A stretch of 26,042 nt of DNA from UMGS1781 sp045650705 (GCA_045650705.1 JAZRRK010000003.1:1-26042), one strand, 5' to 3'. Shown: positions 15,374 to 23,318, counted from the stretch's first letter. Notes: generated from the letters alone by a model not told the origin. Numbers and translations: made by a program.

Positions 15374-15868
15374 ATGCAAAAACAAGTTATTATAATAAAT
15401 GGAACAGGTGGTTCAGGTAAAGATACTTTTGTCGAATTTTGTTCAGAATTTTCAGACATAACAAATATTTCTTCTGTTGACAAAGTAAAAGAAGCTGCAA
15501 AAATATTAGTTGGTTGGAATGGAGAAAAAGACGAAAAAAGTAGAAAATTACTAGTAGATTTAAAAAAATTAAGTATAGACTATAATGATTCTCCAACAAA
15601 ATATATAAAACAACAATATGAAAACTTTAAAGAAAGTAGTTCACAATATCTATTTATACATATAAGAGAGATAGATGAAATAGAAAAAATAAAAGAGCTT
15701 TTAAATGCTAAAACACTTTTAATTAAAAATCCAAGAGTAGCACTAATTACAAGTAATAACTCAGATGGAAATGTATATAAATATACTTATGATTATACAA
15801 TAGAAAACGATGCAACACTAGAAGATTTAAAACAAAAAGCAAAACAATTTATACAAGAAAGTATGTGA
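15374..15868 (+). CDS. P-loop kinase-like protein, 164 aa
   Basis: The N-terminus VIIINGTGGSGKDTF is a Walker A of the nucleoside/deoxynucleoside monophosphate-kinase type, where GK is followed by Asp-Thr as in dephospho-CoA kinase and phage dNMP kinases. FIHIREIDEIEKI near residue 95-107 fits the second conserved strand and Arg of that fold. The lid is short, and a tail helix ends EDLKQKAKQFIQ. No substrate can be assigned. The neighbour four bases downstream is a NadD-like nucleotidyltransferase, so a role in nucleotide or cofactor metabolism is a reasonable guess. AAAGGGA lies ten bases before the ATG. Confidence 0.75.
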   Translation: MQKQVIIINGTGGSGKDTFVEFCSEFSDITNISSVDKVKEAAKILVGWNGEKDEKSRKLLVDLKKLSIDYNDSPTKYIKQQYENFKESSSQYLFIHIREIDEIEKIKELLNAKTLLIKNPRVALITSNNSDGNVYKYTYDYTIENDATLEDLKQKAKQFIQESM

Positions 15869-15872
15869 TAAT

Positions 15873-16388
15873 ATGCAAAAATTAAAAGTTGGATTTTTTG
15901 GAGGATCCTTTAATCCACCAACAAATGTACATATAAATTTAGCTAATGAACTAATAACTAAACGAGTGTTGGACAAAGTAATATTCGTCCCAGTAGGAGA
16001 CTATTATCAAAAGCAAGACTTAATCCCTGCTATACATAGATATAATATGTTAAAAATAGCATGTAAGGGGGTTGAAAGTTTAGAAGTAGAAAATATTGCG
16101 TGTATTCATCACGACAAGCTATTTGCAACAGATACATTTGAATTAATATATAAAAAATACCATAAAGAGATAGAAATTTACTTCATAATGGGTTCAGATA
16201 ACTTTAAAAAAATGCCATCTTGGAAAAACTATGAAGAAATAAAAGATAAATACAAATATATAGTACTAGATAGAACAGAAGATATTTCATCAACAGATAT
16301 CAGAAACAAGATAAAACAAGGAGAAGACGTGTCAGGCTATATTAATGCAGAAATTTTAGAATATATAAAAGAAAATAAATTATATTAA
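15873..16388 (+). CDS. NadD-like nucleotidyltransferase, variant active site, 171 aa
   Basis: The protein resembles nicotinate-nucleotide adenylyltransferase, which makes NaAD from NaMN and ATP. Family features are the start VGFFGGSFNPPTNVHINLA, the AxHRYNML segment, IMGSDNFKKMPSWKNYEEI and the C-terminal ISSTDIR motif. The (H/T)xGH nucleotide motif reads TNVH here, so Gly is replaced by Val. The PPHK segment typical of NadD is replaced by DYYQKQ. It is short, about 20-30 residues below normal NadD, and the partner YqeK (HD domain) is absent. It may be a paralog with another substrate, or a fast-evolving NadD. The ribosome site is weak, and translation may be coupled to the preceding gene. 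Confidence 0.7.
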   Translation: MQKLKVGFFGGSFNPPTNVHINLANELITKRVLDKVIFVPVGDYYQKQDLIPAIHRYNMLKIACKGVESLEVENIACIHHDKLFATDTFELIYKKYHKEIEIYFIMGSDNFKKMPSWKNYEEIKDKYKYIVLDRTEDISSTDIRNKIKQGEDVSGYINAEILEYIKENKLY

Positions 16389-16400
16389 AAGGTGATTTAA

Positions 16401-16934
16401 ATGAAAATTAAATATGATATGAATGATATTTATTTTAAATGTTATAACGAAGCTCAAGGAATATTTGCAAATAAAAAATCAATAGTAAAACATCCTAAAA
16501 ATAGGATAAAAGGATATATTGAAACTGGTGTATTACTTTTGATATATTCAATAATTATTTTGTTGTTTTGGACACTTGATATACTTACAACTGATCATGA
16601 TATAGTTTCAAATATTATAATTATTTCCCTTATAATACTTGATACAATACTAATTATGTACTTTGCAAATTTCTTTATAATGTATAGAATAGAAAAAAAG
16701 AAAAAACATAGTGGAACTTTAGAAATTAATGAAAATGGAATTACAGACTTTGCAGATGAGGGAACAACCATAACAGTAAAATTTGATGATATAGAATTTA
16801 TAGCAATTAAAAAATATACTATCACAATGGTATTATCAATACCTTTTATATTCTTTATTAATATTGAAGAAAAAGATAAATTGTTAGAGGAAATACAGAA
16901 ATATAAAAAAGACATATTAGTTATAAAACAGTAA
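16401..16934 (+). CDS. YcxB-like membrane protein, 177 aa
   Basis: The arrangement fits the YcxB-like family. An N-terminal cytosolic segment begins MKIKYDMNDIYFKCYNEAQ. Two membrane segments follow, about residues 41-60 and 70-92, then a beta-rich C-terminal domain resembling a bacterial PH fold (HSGTLEINENGITDFADEG and on). The function of this family is not known. AAAAGGTGAT precedes the ATG, and the gene follows the NadD-like gene by 12 bases, so it is the last gene of that small operon. An AT-only terminator follows. Confidence 0.75.
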   Translation: MKIKYDMNDIYFKCYNEAQGIFANKKSIVKHPKNRIKGYIETGVLLLIYSIIILLFWTLDILTTDHDIVSNIIIISLIILDTILIMYFANFFIMYRIEKKKKHSGTLEINENGITDFADEGTTITVKFDDIEFIAIKKYTITMVLSIPFIFFINIEEKDKLLEEIQKYKKDILVIKQ

Positions 16935-16945
16935 TTATTTTTAAG

Positions 16946-16976
16946 AAACTTTAAAAGTAAATTTTTAAAGTTTTTT
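16946..16976 (+). terminator. Terminator of the YcxB-like gene
   Basis: AAACTTTAAAA (16946-16956) pairs with TTTTAAAGTTT (16963-16973), followed by further T. The stem is AT-rich, but the position fits. Confidence 0.7.
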
Positions 16977-17006
16977 AATCTTTAGGTGTAAAAAAACTTG
17001 AAAATC

Positions 17007-17035
17007 TTGAAATACAGAGTGAAAAGTGGTAAAAT
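17007..17035 (+). promoter_or_regulatory. Promoter of the second SUMF1/FGE-like gene
   Basis: TTGAAA (17007-17012), 17-base spacer and TAAAAT (17030-17035). The short leader holds a hairpin TAATGGC-GAGT-GCCGTTA (17041-17058), and AAGGAGG (17084-17090) lies eight bases before the ATG. Confidence 0.6.
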
Positions 17036-17098
17036 TTACATAATGGCGAGTGCCGTTATAGAAGCCGATTAAAATATAAACATAAGGAGGAATAAACT

Positions 17099-18061
17099 AT
17101 GGAAAATCGGTATGAAAAAATTGTACTTAATGTATCAGCTGGACAATATGCAAAAGAACTTTCCGTTTATGAAGATAAAGACGGAAATCGAGCTGTAATC
17201 CCTGCAGGCTGGACAGTATCAGGAGTACGTAAGGAAAATACTATTTGGGGCAAAGGTGTAAGCTTAGTCATTTATCAAATCCCATTAGGAGGAAGAGTTG
17301 TAAACTGGAAAGACCCGTATGAGGTTGAGAAAGCACAAAAAACTTATTCTCAGTTTGTGTGGGTACCGGTTAAATTTTTGGATTCTAACGGAACAATTGA
17401 CGGTGAGCATTTTTCAGAGAAATTCGGCAGAAGAAATTATAGAAACAATGAATTTTCAGATGGCGAATTCTACGAACCCTTAAAAGGTGAGCTACTTGAA
17501 CAATATGAAAGTGTTAATAAATACGGGGGATTTTATATTTCTCGTTACAACATTTCTAAAAGTTCAAAAGGAGAACCGCAGTCGGTAAGAGGAATTATGC
17601 CTTGGAACTCAATTTGTTTTAATGATGCAAAAATAGTTGCATCTGCTTTTGAAAACAATGAAATGGTTAAAAGCCATTTACCTTTTGGAGCTGAATATGA
17701 TTCAGTACTAGAATGGTTTATAAAGTCAGAAGCAAAAACTTTGAAAGAGATTTCAGAAGACTCCAATGAATGGGGAAACCATTCGAACACAAAAACAATT
17801 CCTAAAAGAATAGTTGAAACAGGAAGTTGTGAAAACTGGTGTGTTAATAACCTTTATGATTTTGCAGGTAATGTGGATGAATTAACCCAAGAAATTATGG
17901 AACGTTGTTGTCGTGTTATCCGCGGTGGAAACTATGCATATAGTGGAGAAATTTATCCAGCTGCCTATCGTAATTATGACCATTATACTGTGGATGATTG
18001 CCACGATGGATTCCATATTGTACTTTACATTAAGTATTTTAAGCATTGTAAAGAAATCTAA
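17099..18061 (+). CDS. SUMF1/FGE-like (C-type-lectin fold) protein, 320 aa; atypical codon use
   Basis: The protein shares landmarks in the same order with the pilin-like protein at 5442: VIPAGWTVSG, LVIYQIP, SQFVWVPVK, GGFYISRYN, LYDFAGNVDE and RVIRGGNY. There is no signal peptide or membrane segment, so unlike its relative it appears cytosolic. The paired catalytic cysteines of formylglycine-generating enzyme are not apparent. The C-terminal 35 residues after RGGNY are rich in Tyr, Asp, His and Asn, mostly xAY codons, ending DGFHIVLYI, reminiscent of variable domains of diversity-generating retroelements. Arginine is often CGN and the 60 bases from 17161 hold 27 G/C, so the gene looks acquired. 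It has its own promoter and two following terminators. The role is unknown; ligand binding is likelier than catalysis. Confidence 0.8.
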   Translation: MENRYEKIVLNVSAGQYAKELSVYEDKDGNRAVIPAGWTVSGVRKENTIWGKGVSLVIYQIPLGGRVVNWKDPYEVEKAQKTYSQFVWVPVKFLDSNGTIDGEHFSEKFGRRNYRNNEFSDGEFYEPLKGELLEQYESVNKYGGFYISRYNISKSSKGEPQSVRGIMPWNSICFNDAKIVASAFENNEMVKSHLPFGAEYDSVLEWFIKSEAKTLKEISEDSNEWGNHSNTKTIPKRIVETGSCENWCVNNLYDFAGNVDELTQEIMERCCRVIRGGNYAYSGEIYPAAYRNYDHYTVDDCHDGFHIVLYIKYFKHCKEI

Positions 18062-18080
18062 TTTTTGCATGTTTAGAAAC

Positions 18081-18128
18081 AAAAAAGAAGAGATAATTTT
18101 GAAATTTCAAAATTATCTCTTCTTTTTT
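18081..18128. terminator. 48-base perfect palindrome, probably a bidirectional terminator
   Basis: Arms 18081-18104 and 18105-18128 are fully complementary, with the A-run outside on the left and the T-run on the right. It lies 20 bases after the SUMF1-like gene. Confidence 0.85.
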
Positions 18129-18155
18129 ATAAATAGTAATCGATCAATAAGTTAC

Positions 18156-18189
18156 AAAATCAAGATATTTTTTAAAATATCTTGATTTT
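18156..18189 (+). terminator. Second hairpin terminator
   Basis: AAAATCAAGATATTTT (18156-18171), loop TT and AAAATATCTTGATTTT (18174-18189), then T. It is a tandem partner of the palindrome upstream and shields the gltD-like operon. Confidence 0.7.
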
Positions 18190-18211
18190 TAGCTGTAAAA
18201 ACATATATAAT
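18182..18211 (+). promoter_or_regulatory. Promoter of the gltD-like/der/plsY/gpsA operon
   Basis: TTGATT (18182-18187) lies inside the right arm of the terminator hairpin; after an 18-base spacer comes TATAAT (18206-18211). GGAGGT precedes the ATG at 18245. Confidence 0.5.
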
Positions 18212-18244
18212 ATATAAGATGAATTTTGTTCAAATGGAGGTATT

Positions 18245-19492
18245 ATGAGACAAATAGATGAAATTCTAGATACTGCTAATAAATGTTTAAGTTGCAAAAA
18301 TGCAAAATGTAAAGAAGGTTGCCCAATTTCAACAAATATTCCAGATTTTATAAGAGAAATAAAAGAAAATAATTTTGAGAAAGCATATTATATCTTACAA
18401 GAGAATAATTTGATGAGCGTAATTTGTAGTACAGTATGCCCTGTTGAAAATCAATGTATGGGTAATTGTGTTAGAGGCATTAAAGGTGAGCCTGTTAAAA
18501 TTAATTCTCTAGAAAGATTTATAAATGAATGGGCAGATATTAATAATATAAAATATACTCCTACTATTGAAAATATTTCTAATAAAAAAGTAGCTATAAT
18601 TGGTTCTGGGCCAGCAGGTTTAGCTTGTGCTATAGAATTAAGAAAATCTGGCGCAGATGTTACAATATTTGAAAAAGAGCAGAAATGTGGAGGTATATTG
18701 GAATATGGCATACCAGACTTTAGATTGAAAAAAAATATCGTTAAAAACTTAATAGATAGAGTAAAATCATTAGGAATTAACATCGAAACTAGTGTAGAAT
18801 TTGGAAAAGATATGACTATAGAAAGTTTAAGAGAACAAGGATATGAAGATATATTTTTAGGCATAGGGGCTCAAAGGCAAAGCACTTACAAATTAACAGA
18901 TGTACAAACTGAAAATATATTTAAATCAGATGATTTCTTAAAAAAATATAATACAGGTGATAAGTTAGAGAACTTAGGAATTACTGTTGTAATTGGTGGA
19001 GGAAATGTTGCTTTTGATTCAGCAAGAACAGCAATAAGGCTGGGCGCAAAAGAGGTATACATTTTATATAGAAGAAGTGAAGAACTAATGCCTGCAAGAA
19101 AAATAGAACTACAAGAAGCCATAGAAGATGGAGTAAAAGTAATATTCCAAACAAAAGTAATAAGTGCAAAAATAGAAAATAACATGATAAAAGAAATAGA
19201 ATGTATAAAAACAAAAATAGAAAATGAAAAAGCAGTTGATATAGAAGATTCTAATTATGTAATGGAAGCAAATACAGTTATTTTTGCAATAGGTGCTAAA
19301 GCAAATGAAAGTTTCTTTGAAAAATTAGGAATAAAAACAGAAAATGGACTAATAACTGTAGATGATAACTATATGACTAATATAGAAGGAATATATGCAG
19401 GAGGAGATTTAGTTGAATCTAAATCGTCTGTTTGCAGGGCAATTGCAACTGGCAAAAAAGCTGCAAAAGCAATATTGTCTAGGAAAGTTTGA
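18245..19492 (+). CDS. GltD/NfnB-like NAD(P)-binding flavoprotein with Fe-S clusters, 415 aa
   Basis: This resembles the small subunit of glutamate synthase. The N-terminal Fer4_20 domain carries Cys14, 17, 22, 26 and Cys61, 65, 71, 75, eight cysteines that suit two [4Fe-4S] clusters. FAD binds at GSGPAG (120-125) and a second dinucleotide site at GGGNVA (251-256), with the YRRSEELMPARKIEL segment typical of GltD and NfnB. The end TNIEGIYAGGDLV is the usual FAD-closing motif. No glutamate synthase large subunit or NfnA is adjacent, so the partner is unknown. It may be a stand-alone NADPH:ferredoxin-type oxidoreductase. GGAGG four bases before the ATG supports the start. der follows 17 bases on. 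Confidence 0.88.
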   Translation: MRQIDEILDTANKCLSCKNAKCKEGCPISTNIPDFIREIKENNFEKAYYILQENNLMSVICSTVCPVENQCMGNCVRGIKGEPVKINSLERFINEWADINNIKYTPTIENISNKKVAIIGSGPAGLACAIELRKSGADVTIFEKEQKCGGILEYGIPDFRLKKNIVKNLIDRVKSLGINIETSVEFGKDMTIESLREQGYEDIFLGIGAQRQSTYKLTDVQTENIFKSDDFLKKYNTGDKLENLGITVVIGGGNVAFDSARTAIRLGAKEVYILYRRSEELMPARKIELQEAIEDGVKVIFQTKVISAKIENNMIKEIECIKTKIENEKAVDIEDSNYVMEANTVIFAIGAKANESFFEKLGIKTENGLITVDDNYMTNIEGIYAGGDLVESKSSVCRAIATGKKAAKAILSRKV

Positions 19493-19509
19493 AAGGAAAG
19501 TGATAAAAA

Positions 19510-20841
19510 ATGGCAAAACCAATGGTAGCAATAATAGGTAAACCCAATGTTGGAAAATCAACATTTTTCAACTATATAGTTGGCCAAAGATTATCTATTG
19601 TAGAAGATATTCCTGGAGTAACAAGAGATAGAATTTATGCAGATAGTAATTGGAGAGGTAGAAATTTTACATTAATAGATACAGGAGGAATAGAGCCAAA
19701 ATCTGATGACGTAATTCAATCAGGAATGAGAGAACAAGCTAATATAGCAATAAATATAGCAGATGTAATACTTTTTATTACAGATATAAAACAAGGAGTT
19801 ACCGCTTCTGATGAAGAAATTGCAATAATGCTTAGAAAATCAAAAAAACCAATAGTCTTAGTATGTAATAAGGCTGATAATTTTGGTCAAGATGATCCTG
19901 CTTTATATGAATTTTATAATCTAGGAATTGGTAAACCATATCCAGTATCATCAACAAATGCTCTAGGAATAGGAGATGTTTTAGACGCAATATATGAACA
20001 TTTCCCAGAATCAGATGAACTAGATAATGAGGATGAAATAATCAATGTAGCAATAATAGGTAAACCTAATGTTGGAAAATCTTCTTTAGTTAATAAAATT
20101 CTTGGAGAAAATAGAGTAATAGTAAGTAATATTGCAGGAACTACAAGAGATGCAATAGATTCATATTTTGAGAATGAAACTGGCAAATATAATTTTATAG
20201 ATACAGCAGGTATCAGAAGAAAAAGTAAAGTTAATGAAAATATAGAAAAATACAGTGTTATGCGTTCATTACTTGCAATAGAAAGATCTGATGTATGTTT
20301 GATGTTAATTGATGCTTCTGAAGGAGTAACAGATCAAGATGCTAAAATTGCAGGGGAAGCACATGAAGCAGGAAAAGGTGTTATAATAGTAGTAAATAAA
20401 TGGGACGAAGTCGAAAAAGAAACTGGAACTTTAGAAAAATATAAAAAAGAAGTATATAATAGACTAAGTTATTTAACATATGCACCAATAATATTTATTT
20501 CTGCTAAAACTGGTCAAAGAGTGGATAAACTATTTGCACTTATTAAAAAAGTTGCTAATAATAATGCTATGAGGATACCAACTGCAACTTTGAACCAAGT
20601 AATAAATGAGGCAATTGCAATAGTTCAACCACCATCTGATAAAGGAAAGAGATTAAAAATATTATATGCAACACAAGCACAAACAAAACCACCAACATTT
20701 ATAATATTTGTAAATAACAAAGAACTTTTTCATTTCTCTTATGAGAGATATTTAATAAATCAAATAAGAAATAACTTTGATTTAGAGGGAACACCTATTA
20801 GAATAATCTCAAGAGAAAAGGGAGAAAAAGAAACAATGTAA
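19510..20841 (+). CDS. der: Ribosome biogenesis GTPase Der (EngA)
   Basis: An essential GTPase that helps assemble the 50S subunit. It has two consecutive G domains: G1 GKPNVGKST (10-18), DTGG (57-60) and NKAD (120-123), then GKPNVGKSS (184-192), DTAG (231-234) and NKWD (296-299). The C-terminal KH-like domain ends near LEGTPIRIISREKG. The length of 443 is normal. The double G-domain layout is unique to Der. AAAGGAAAG precedes the ATG. der-plsY-gpsA is a common Firmicutes order, here headed by a flavoprotein gene. Confidence 0.98.
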   Translation: MAKPMVAIIGKPNVGKSTFFNYIVGQRLSIVEDIPGVTRDRIYADSNWRGRNFTLIDTGGIEPKSDDVIQSGMREQANIAINIADVILFITDIKQGVTASDEEIAIMLRKSKKPIVLVCNKADNFGQDDPALYEFYNLGIGKPYPVSSTNALGIGDVLDAIYEHFPESDELDNEDEIINVAIIGKPNVGKSSLVNKILGENRVIVSNIAGTTRDAIDSYFENETGKYNFIDTAGIRRKSKVNENIEKYSVMRSLLAIERSDVCLMLIDASEGVTDQDAKIAGEAHEAGKGVIIVVNKWDEVEKETGTLEKYKKEVYNRLSYLTYAPIIFISAKTGQRVDKLFALIKKVANNNAMRIPTATLNQVINEAIAIVQPPSDKGKRLKILYATQAQTKPPTFIIFVNNKELFHFSYERYLINQIRNNFDLEGTPIRIISREKGEKETM

Positions 20842-20866
20842 AAATAATTTTAAAGGAGGAAATTAA

Positions 20867-21481
20867 ATGTCAGCAGTATATGTATTAGTAGGATTAGTAG
20901 CATATCTACTTGGTAGTATAAGTTTTTCAATAATTTTTAGTAAAAAATTTGCAGGATTTGATGTTAGAGAAAAAGGAAGTAAAAATGCAGGGACAACAAA
21001 TGTTTTAAGAACTGTAGGTAAAAAAGCAGCTATTTTAACTTTAATATGTGATATTTTAAAAGGAGTAATAGCAGTTTTATTTGCTATATTAGCTTCTAAA
21101 ATATGGACTGATGTAAATGCAGAACCATTAAAGTACCTTGCAGGACTATTTGCAATAATAGGGCATACTTTCCCTGTATATTATGGATTTAAAGGCGGAA
21201 AAGGTGTAGCAACATCATTAGGAGTTCTATTAGTTGTAAATCCTGAAATTGGTATAATTTGTTTAGTATTTGCATTAATTATAATGATTGCAACAAGATG
21301 GGTTTCATTAGGCTCAATTATGGCAGCTCTATTATTCCCTATATTAACTGTATTTATGGTAGAAAATTTATATGCTAAAGCAATAAGTATCTTAATTGGT
21401 TTATTAGTAATATTTAATCATAGATCAAATATTAAAAGATTAAAAAATGGAACTGAAAATAAATTATCTTTTAAGAAATAA
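20867..21481 (+). CDS. plsY: Acyl-phosphate glycerol-3-phosphate acyltransferase
   Basis: It makes lysophosphatidic acid in the membrane from acyl-phosphate and glycerol-3-phosphate, the first step of phospholipid synthesis. Conserved loops are GSISFS.., KGSKNAGTTNVLR, GHTFPVYYGFKGGKGVA and the closing FNHRSNIKRLKNGTE. Several hydrophobic segments span its 204 residues. The first active-site loop has Lys where many homologues have Gly (GSKNAG instead of GSGNAG), a common variation. AAAGGAGG precedes the ATG. The product feeds from GpsA, encoded next. Confidence 0.96.
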   Translation: MSAVYVLVGLVAYLLGSISFSIIFSKKFAGFDVREKGSKNAGTTNVLRTVGKKAAILTLICDILKGVIAVLFAILASKIWTDVNAEPLKYLAGLFAIIGHTFPVYYGFKGGKGVATSLGVLLVVNPEIGIICLVFALIIMIATRWVSLGSIMAALLFPILTVFMVENLYAKAISILIGLLVIFNHRSNIKRLKNGTENKLSFKK

Positions 21482-21504
21482 TATTCTTATACGGAGGAAA
21501 ACAT

Positions 21505-22491
21505 ATGAAAAACATTTCAATTATAGGTAGTGGTAGTTGGGGAGTAGCATTAGCTATTCACTTATCAAATCTTGGACATCATGTAAAACTATGGTCTTTT
21601 TCTGAAGAAGAAGCCAAATTAATAGATGAAGAAAGAAAATGCAAATTTTTACCTAAAGCTGTTATCCCAAAAAACATAATTTGTACAACAGATTTTAAAA
21701 CAGCAATTGACGGAACTGATATGATTTTAATAGTAACACCATCAAAATTTATTAGGGAAACTATACAAAAGTTTAAACAATATGTTACAAATCAACAAAT
21801 TATTATTTGTTCTAAAGGATTTGAAGAATCAACTCTTTATACTTTAGAGGAAGTAGTAGAAGAAGAATTACCTAATTCTAAAATAGGTGGTCTATCTGGC
21901 CCAAGCCATGCAGAAGAAGTATCTATTGGAATACCTACTGCATTAGTTATTGCTTCCTCAGATGAAACTCTTTTAAAAGAAGTTCAACAAACATTTATGA
22001 GTGAAACTCTTAGAGTATACACTTCTTATGATTTAAAAGGTACTGAATTAGGTGGAGCGCTTAAAAATATTATTGCATTTTGTGCAGGTATTATAACTGG
22101 ATTAAATTTAGGAGATAATACTTTTGCTGCATTACTTACAAGAGGATTATCAGAAATGTCAAAATTAGGTGTAAAAATGGGATCTGATGCAAAAACTCTA
22201 TATGGACTTACTGGATTAGGAGATTTAATTGTTACTTGTTTAAGTAATCATAGTAGAAACAGAAGGGCTGGAATTTTAATTGGTCAAGGAAAATCCATAG
22301 AAGAAACAAGGAAAGAAATTGGAATGACAATAGAAAGTATCGATAATATTAAAACAGCATATAAACTTTCAAAAAAATATGATGTTGAAATGCCAATAGT
22401 AGAATCTGTATATAAAGTACTATTTGAGGGTTTAGATGCAAATCAAGCTATTTCAGATTTAATGACAAGAAATCCAAAATTCGAAGATTAG
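21505..22491 (+). CDS. gpsA: NAD(P)H-dependent glycerol-3-phosphate dehydrogenase
   Basis: It makes glycerol-3-phosphate from dihydroxyacetone phosphate, the substrate for PlsY. The Rossmann motif GSGSWG (8-13) and SKGFE, LSGPSHAEEV, then catalytic Lys187 in TELGGALKNI and the NRRAG substrate loop are all present. Length 328 is normal. An ACGGAGGA ribosome site stands seven bases before the ATG. It is the last gene of the operon; a new promoter follows directly. Confidence 0.97.
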   Translation: MKNISIIGSGSWGVALAIHLSNLGHHVKLWSFSEEEAKLIDEERKCKFLPKAVIPKNIICTTDFKTAIDGTDMILIVTPSKFIRETIQKFKQYVTNQQIIICSKGFEESTLYTLEEVVEEELPNSKIGGLSGPSHAEEVSIGIPTALVIASSDETLLKEVQQTFMSETLRVYTSYDLKGTELGGALKNIIAFCAGIITGLNLGDNTFAALLTRGLSEMSKLGVKMGSDAKTLYGLTGLGDLIVTCLSNHSRNRRAGILIGQGKSIEETRKEIGMTIESIDNIKTAYKLSKKYDVEMPIVESVYKVLFEGLDANQAISDLMTRNPKFED

Positions 22492-22499
22492 AATATTTT

Positions 22500-22529
22500 T
22501 TGACAAATTAGGTTACAATATAATATAAT
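22500..22529 (+). promoter_or_regulatory. Promoter of the zinc-ribbon/coiled-coil gene
   Basis: TTGACA (22500-22505), 18-base spacer and TATAAT (22524-22529), starting nine bases after the gpsA stop. AAAGGTAGGA precedes the ATG at 22564. Confidence 0.7.
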
Positions 22530-22563
22530 GTAATATATGAAAAATGAAAGGTAGGAATATAAA

Positions 22564-23031
22564 ATGGGATTTTTTAGTGATATTGGTAAAAAAACTTCAG
22601 AAGCAACAGGAAAGATAGCAAAAGAAACAAAATTAAAACTAAAAATAAACGAAAATAAAGGAAAAATAGAAGACATATACGAGGAAATCGGTAAGAAAGT
22701 ATATGAAAAACATATAAGAGAAGAAAATATAAATATAAAAATAGATTTAGAAGCAGAATGTGCAAAATTAGATGAATTATCAAAAGAAATCGAAAATGCA
22801 AGATTAGAAATATTAAAATTAAATCAGAAAAAATTATGTTGTAAATGTTCTGCAGAAATCGAAGAAGGTTCAACATTCTGTCCTAAATGTGGTGAAAAAC
22901 AAAATTCAGATGCAACTGTACAACAAGAAGCATTAGAAAAACTAGAAGATGCAGATATAAAACCAGAAAAAGAACAAGAAGCAAATGATGTAAAAGAAGA
23001 TTTAAAAGAAGAAATTGAAAATCAAGAATAA
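22564..23031 (+). CDS. Coiled-coil protein with C-terminal zinc ribbon, 155 aa
   Basis: I do not recognise a named family. The N-terminal 90 residues are highly charged and heptad-like. A zinc ribbon with CCKCSAEIEEGSTFCPKCGEK follows at about 97-118: two CxxC knuckles. The last 40 residues are Glu/Asp/Lys-rich and probably disordered. This layout (helical stalk, then a zinc-ribbon domain) is widespread in Firmicutes hypothetical proteins. It is probably cytosolic, with no signal sequence. It has its own promoter, and a hairpin terminator lies within the end of the convergent gene. The role is unknown. Confidence 0.8.
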   Translation: MGFFSDIGKKTSEATGKIAKETKLKLKINENKGKIEDIYEEIGKKVYEKHIREENINIKIDLEAECAKLDELSKEIENARLEILKLNQKKLCCKCSAEIEEGSTFCPKCGEKQNSDATVQQEALEKLEDADIKPEKEQEANDVKEDLKEEIENQE

Positions 23032-23036
23032 TTGGA

Positions 23037-23318
23037 TTAGTATGGGTACCTTTCAAAAAGGTACCTTATTATTCTATCTGCGTTAAAATCAGTTACATTA
23101 ATGTAAAAACCTTCATCAAAACTAATCCACATATTTATTTTAAAATCTTCTTTATTATCTATATAAACTCCTACTAAATCTGCACTTTCAGTAGGATTCT
23201 TAAAACAATATTCCCAAGTTAAATCATTTTTTAATTCCATATTTTTCTTATAAAAGCTATTTAAAAATCTCGCAATTTCTCTTTCTTTATCGCTATATAA
23301 ACTAACTATAACTCCCAT
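23037..23318 (-). CDS. Hypothetical protein, 93 aa, convergent
   Basis: I do not recognise this protein. It has no signal sequence or membrane segment, is mixed in charge and appears to be a small alpha/beta fold, with aromatic residues (WEYCF, INMWISFDEGFYINV) in the middle. A GAGGT ribosome site lies about ten bases before the ATG. Its 3' end is only five bases from the stop of the opposite gene and it contains the hairpin at 23045-23065 in its coding sequence, so the two transcripts overlap there. Codon use is like the neighbours. The role is unknown. Confidence 0.7.
   Translation of the reverse strand: MGVIVSLYSDKEREIARFLNSFYKKNMELKNDLTWEYCFKNPTESADLVGVYIDNKEDFKINMWISFDEGFYINVTDFNADRIIRYLFERYPY
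23045..23065 (+). terminator. Hairpin between the two convergent genes, inside the minus gene
   Basis: GGTACCTTT (23045-23053), loop CAA and AAAGGTACC (23057-23065), then TTATTATTCT on the plus strand. It lies inside the last codons of the minus-strand gene and could end the plus transcript. Confidence 0.6.

Noticed and set aside
17099..18061. Complete diversity-generating retroelement
   Set aside because: No reverse transcriptase, accessory protein or template repeat was seen in the window; only the target-like C-terminus is present.
17913..18185. 90-codon plus-strand open frame overlapping the end of the SUMF1-like gene
   Set aside because: It overlaps a well-supported gene in another frame, has no ribosome site and runs through a terminator palindrome.
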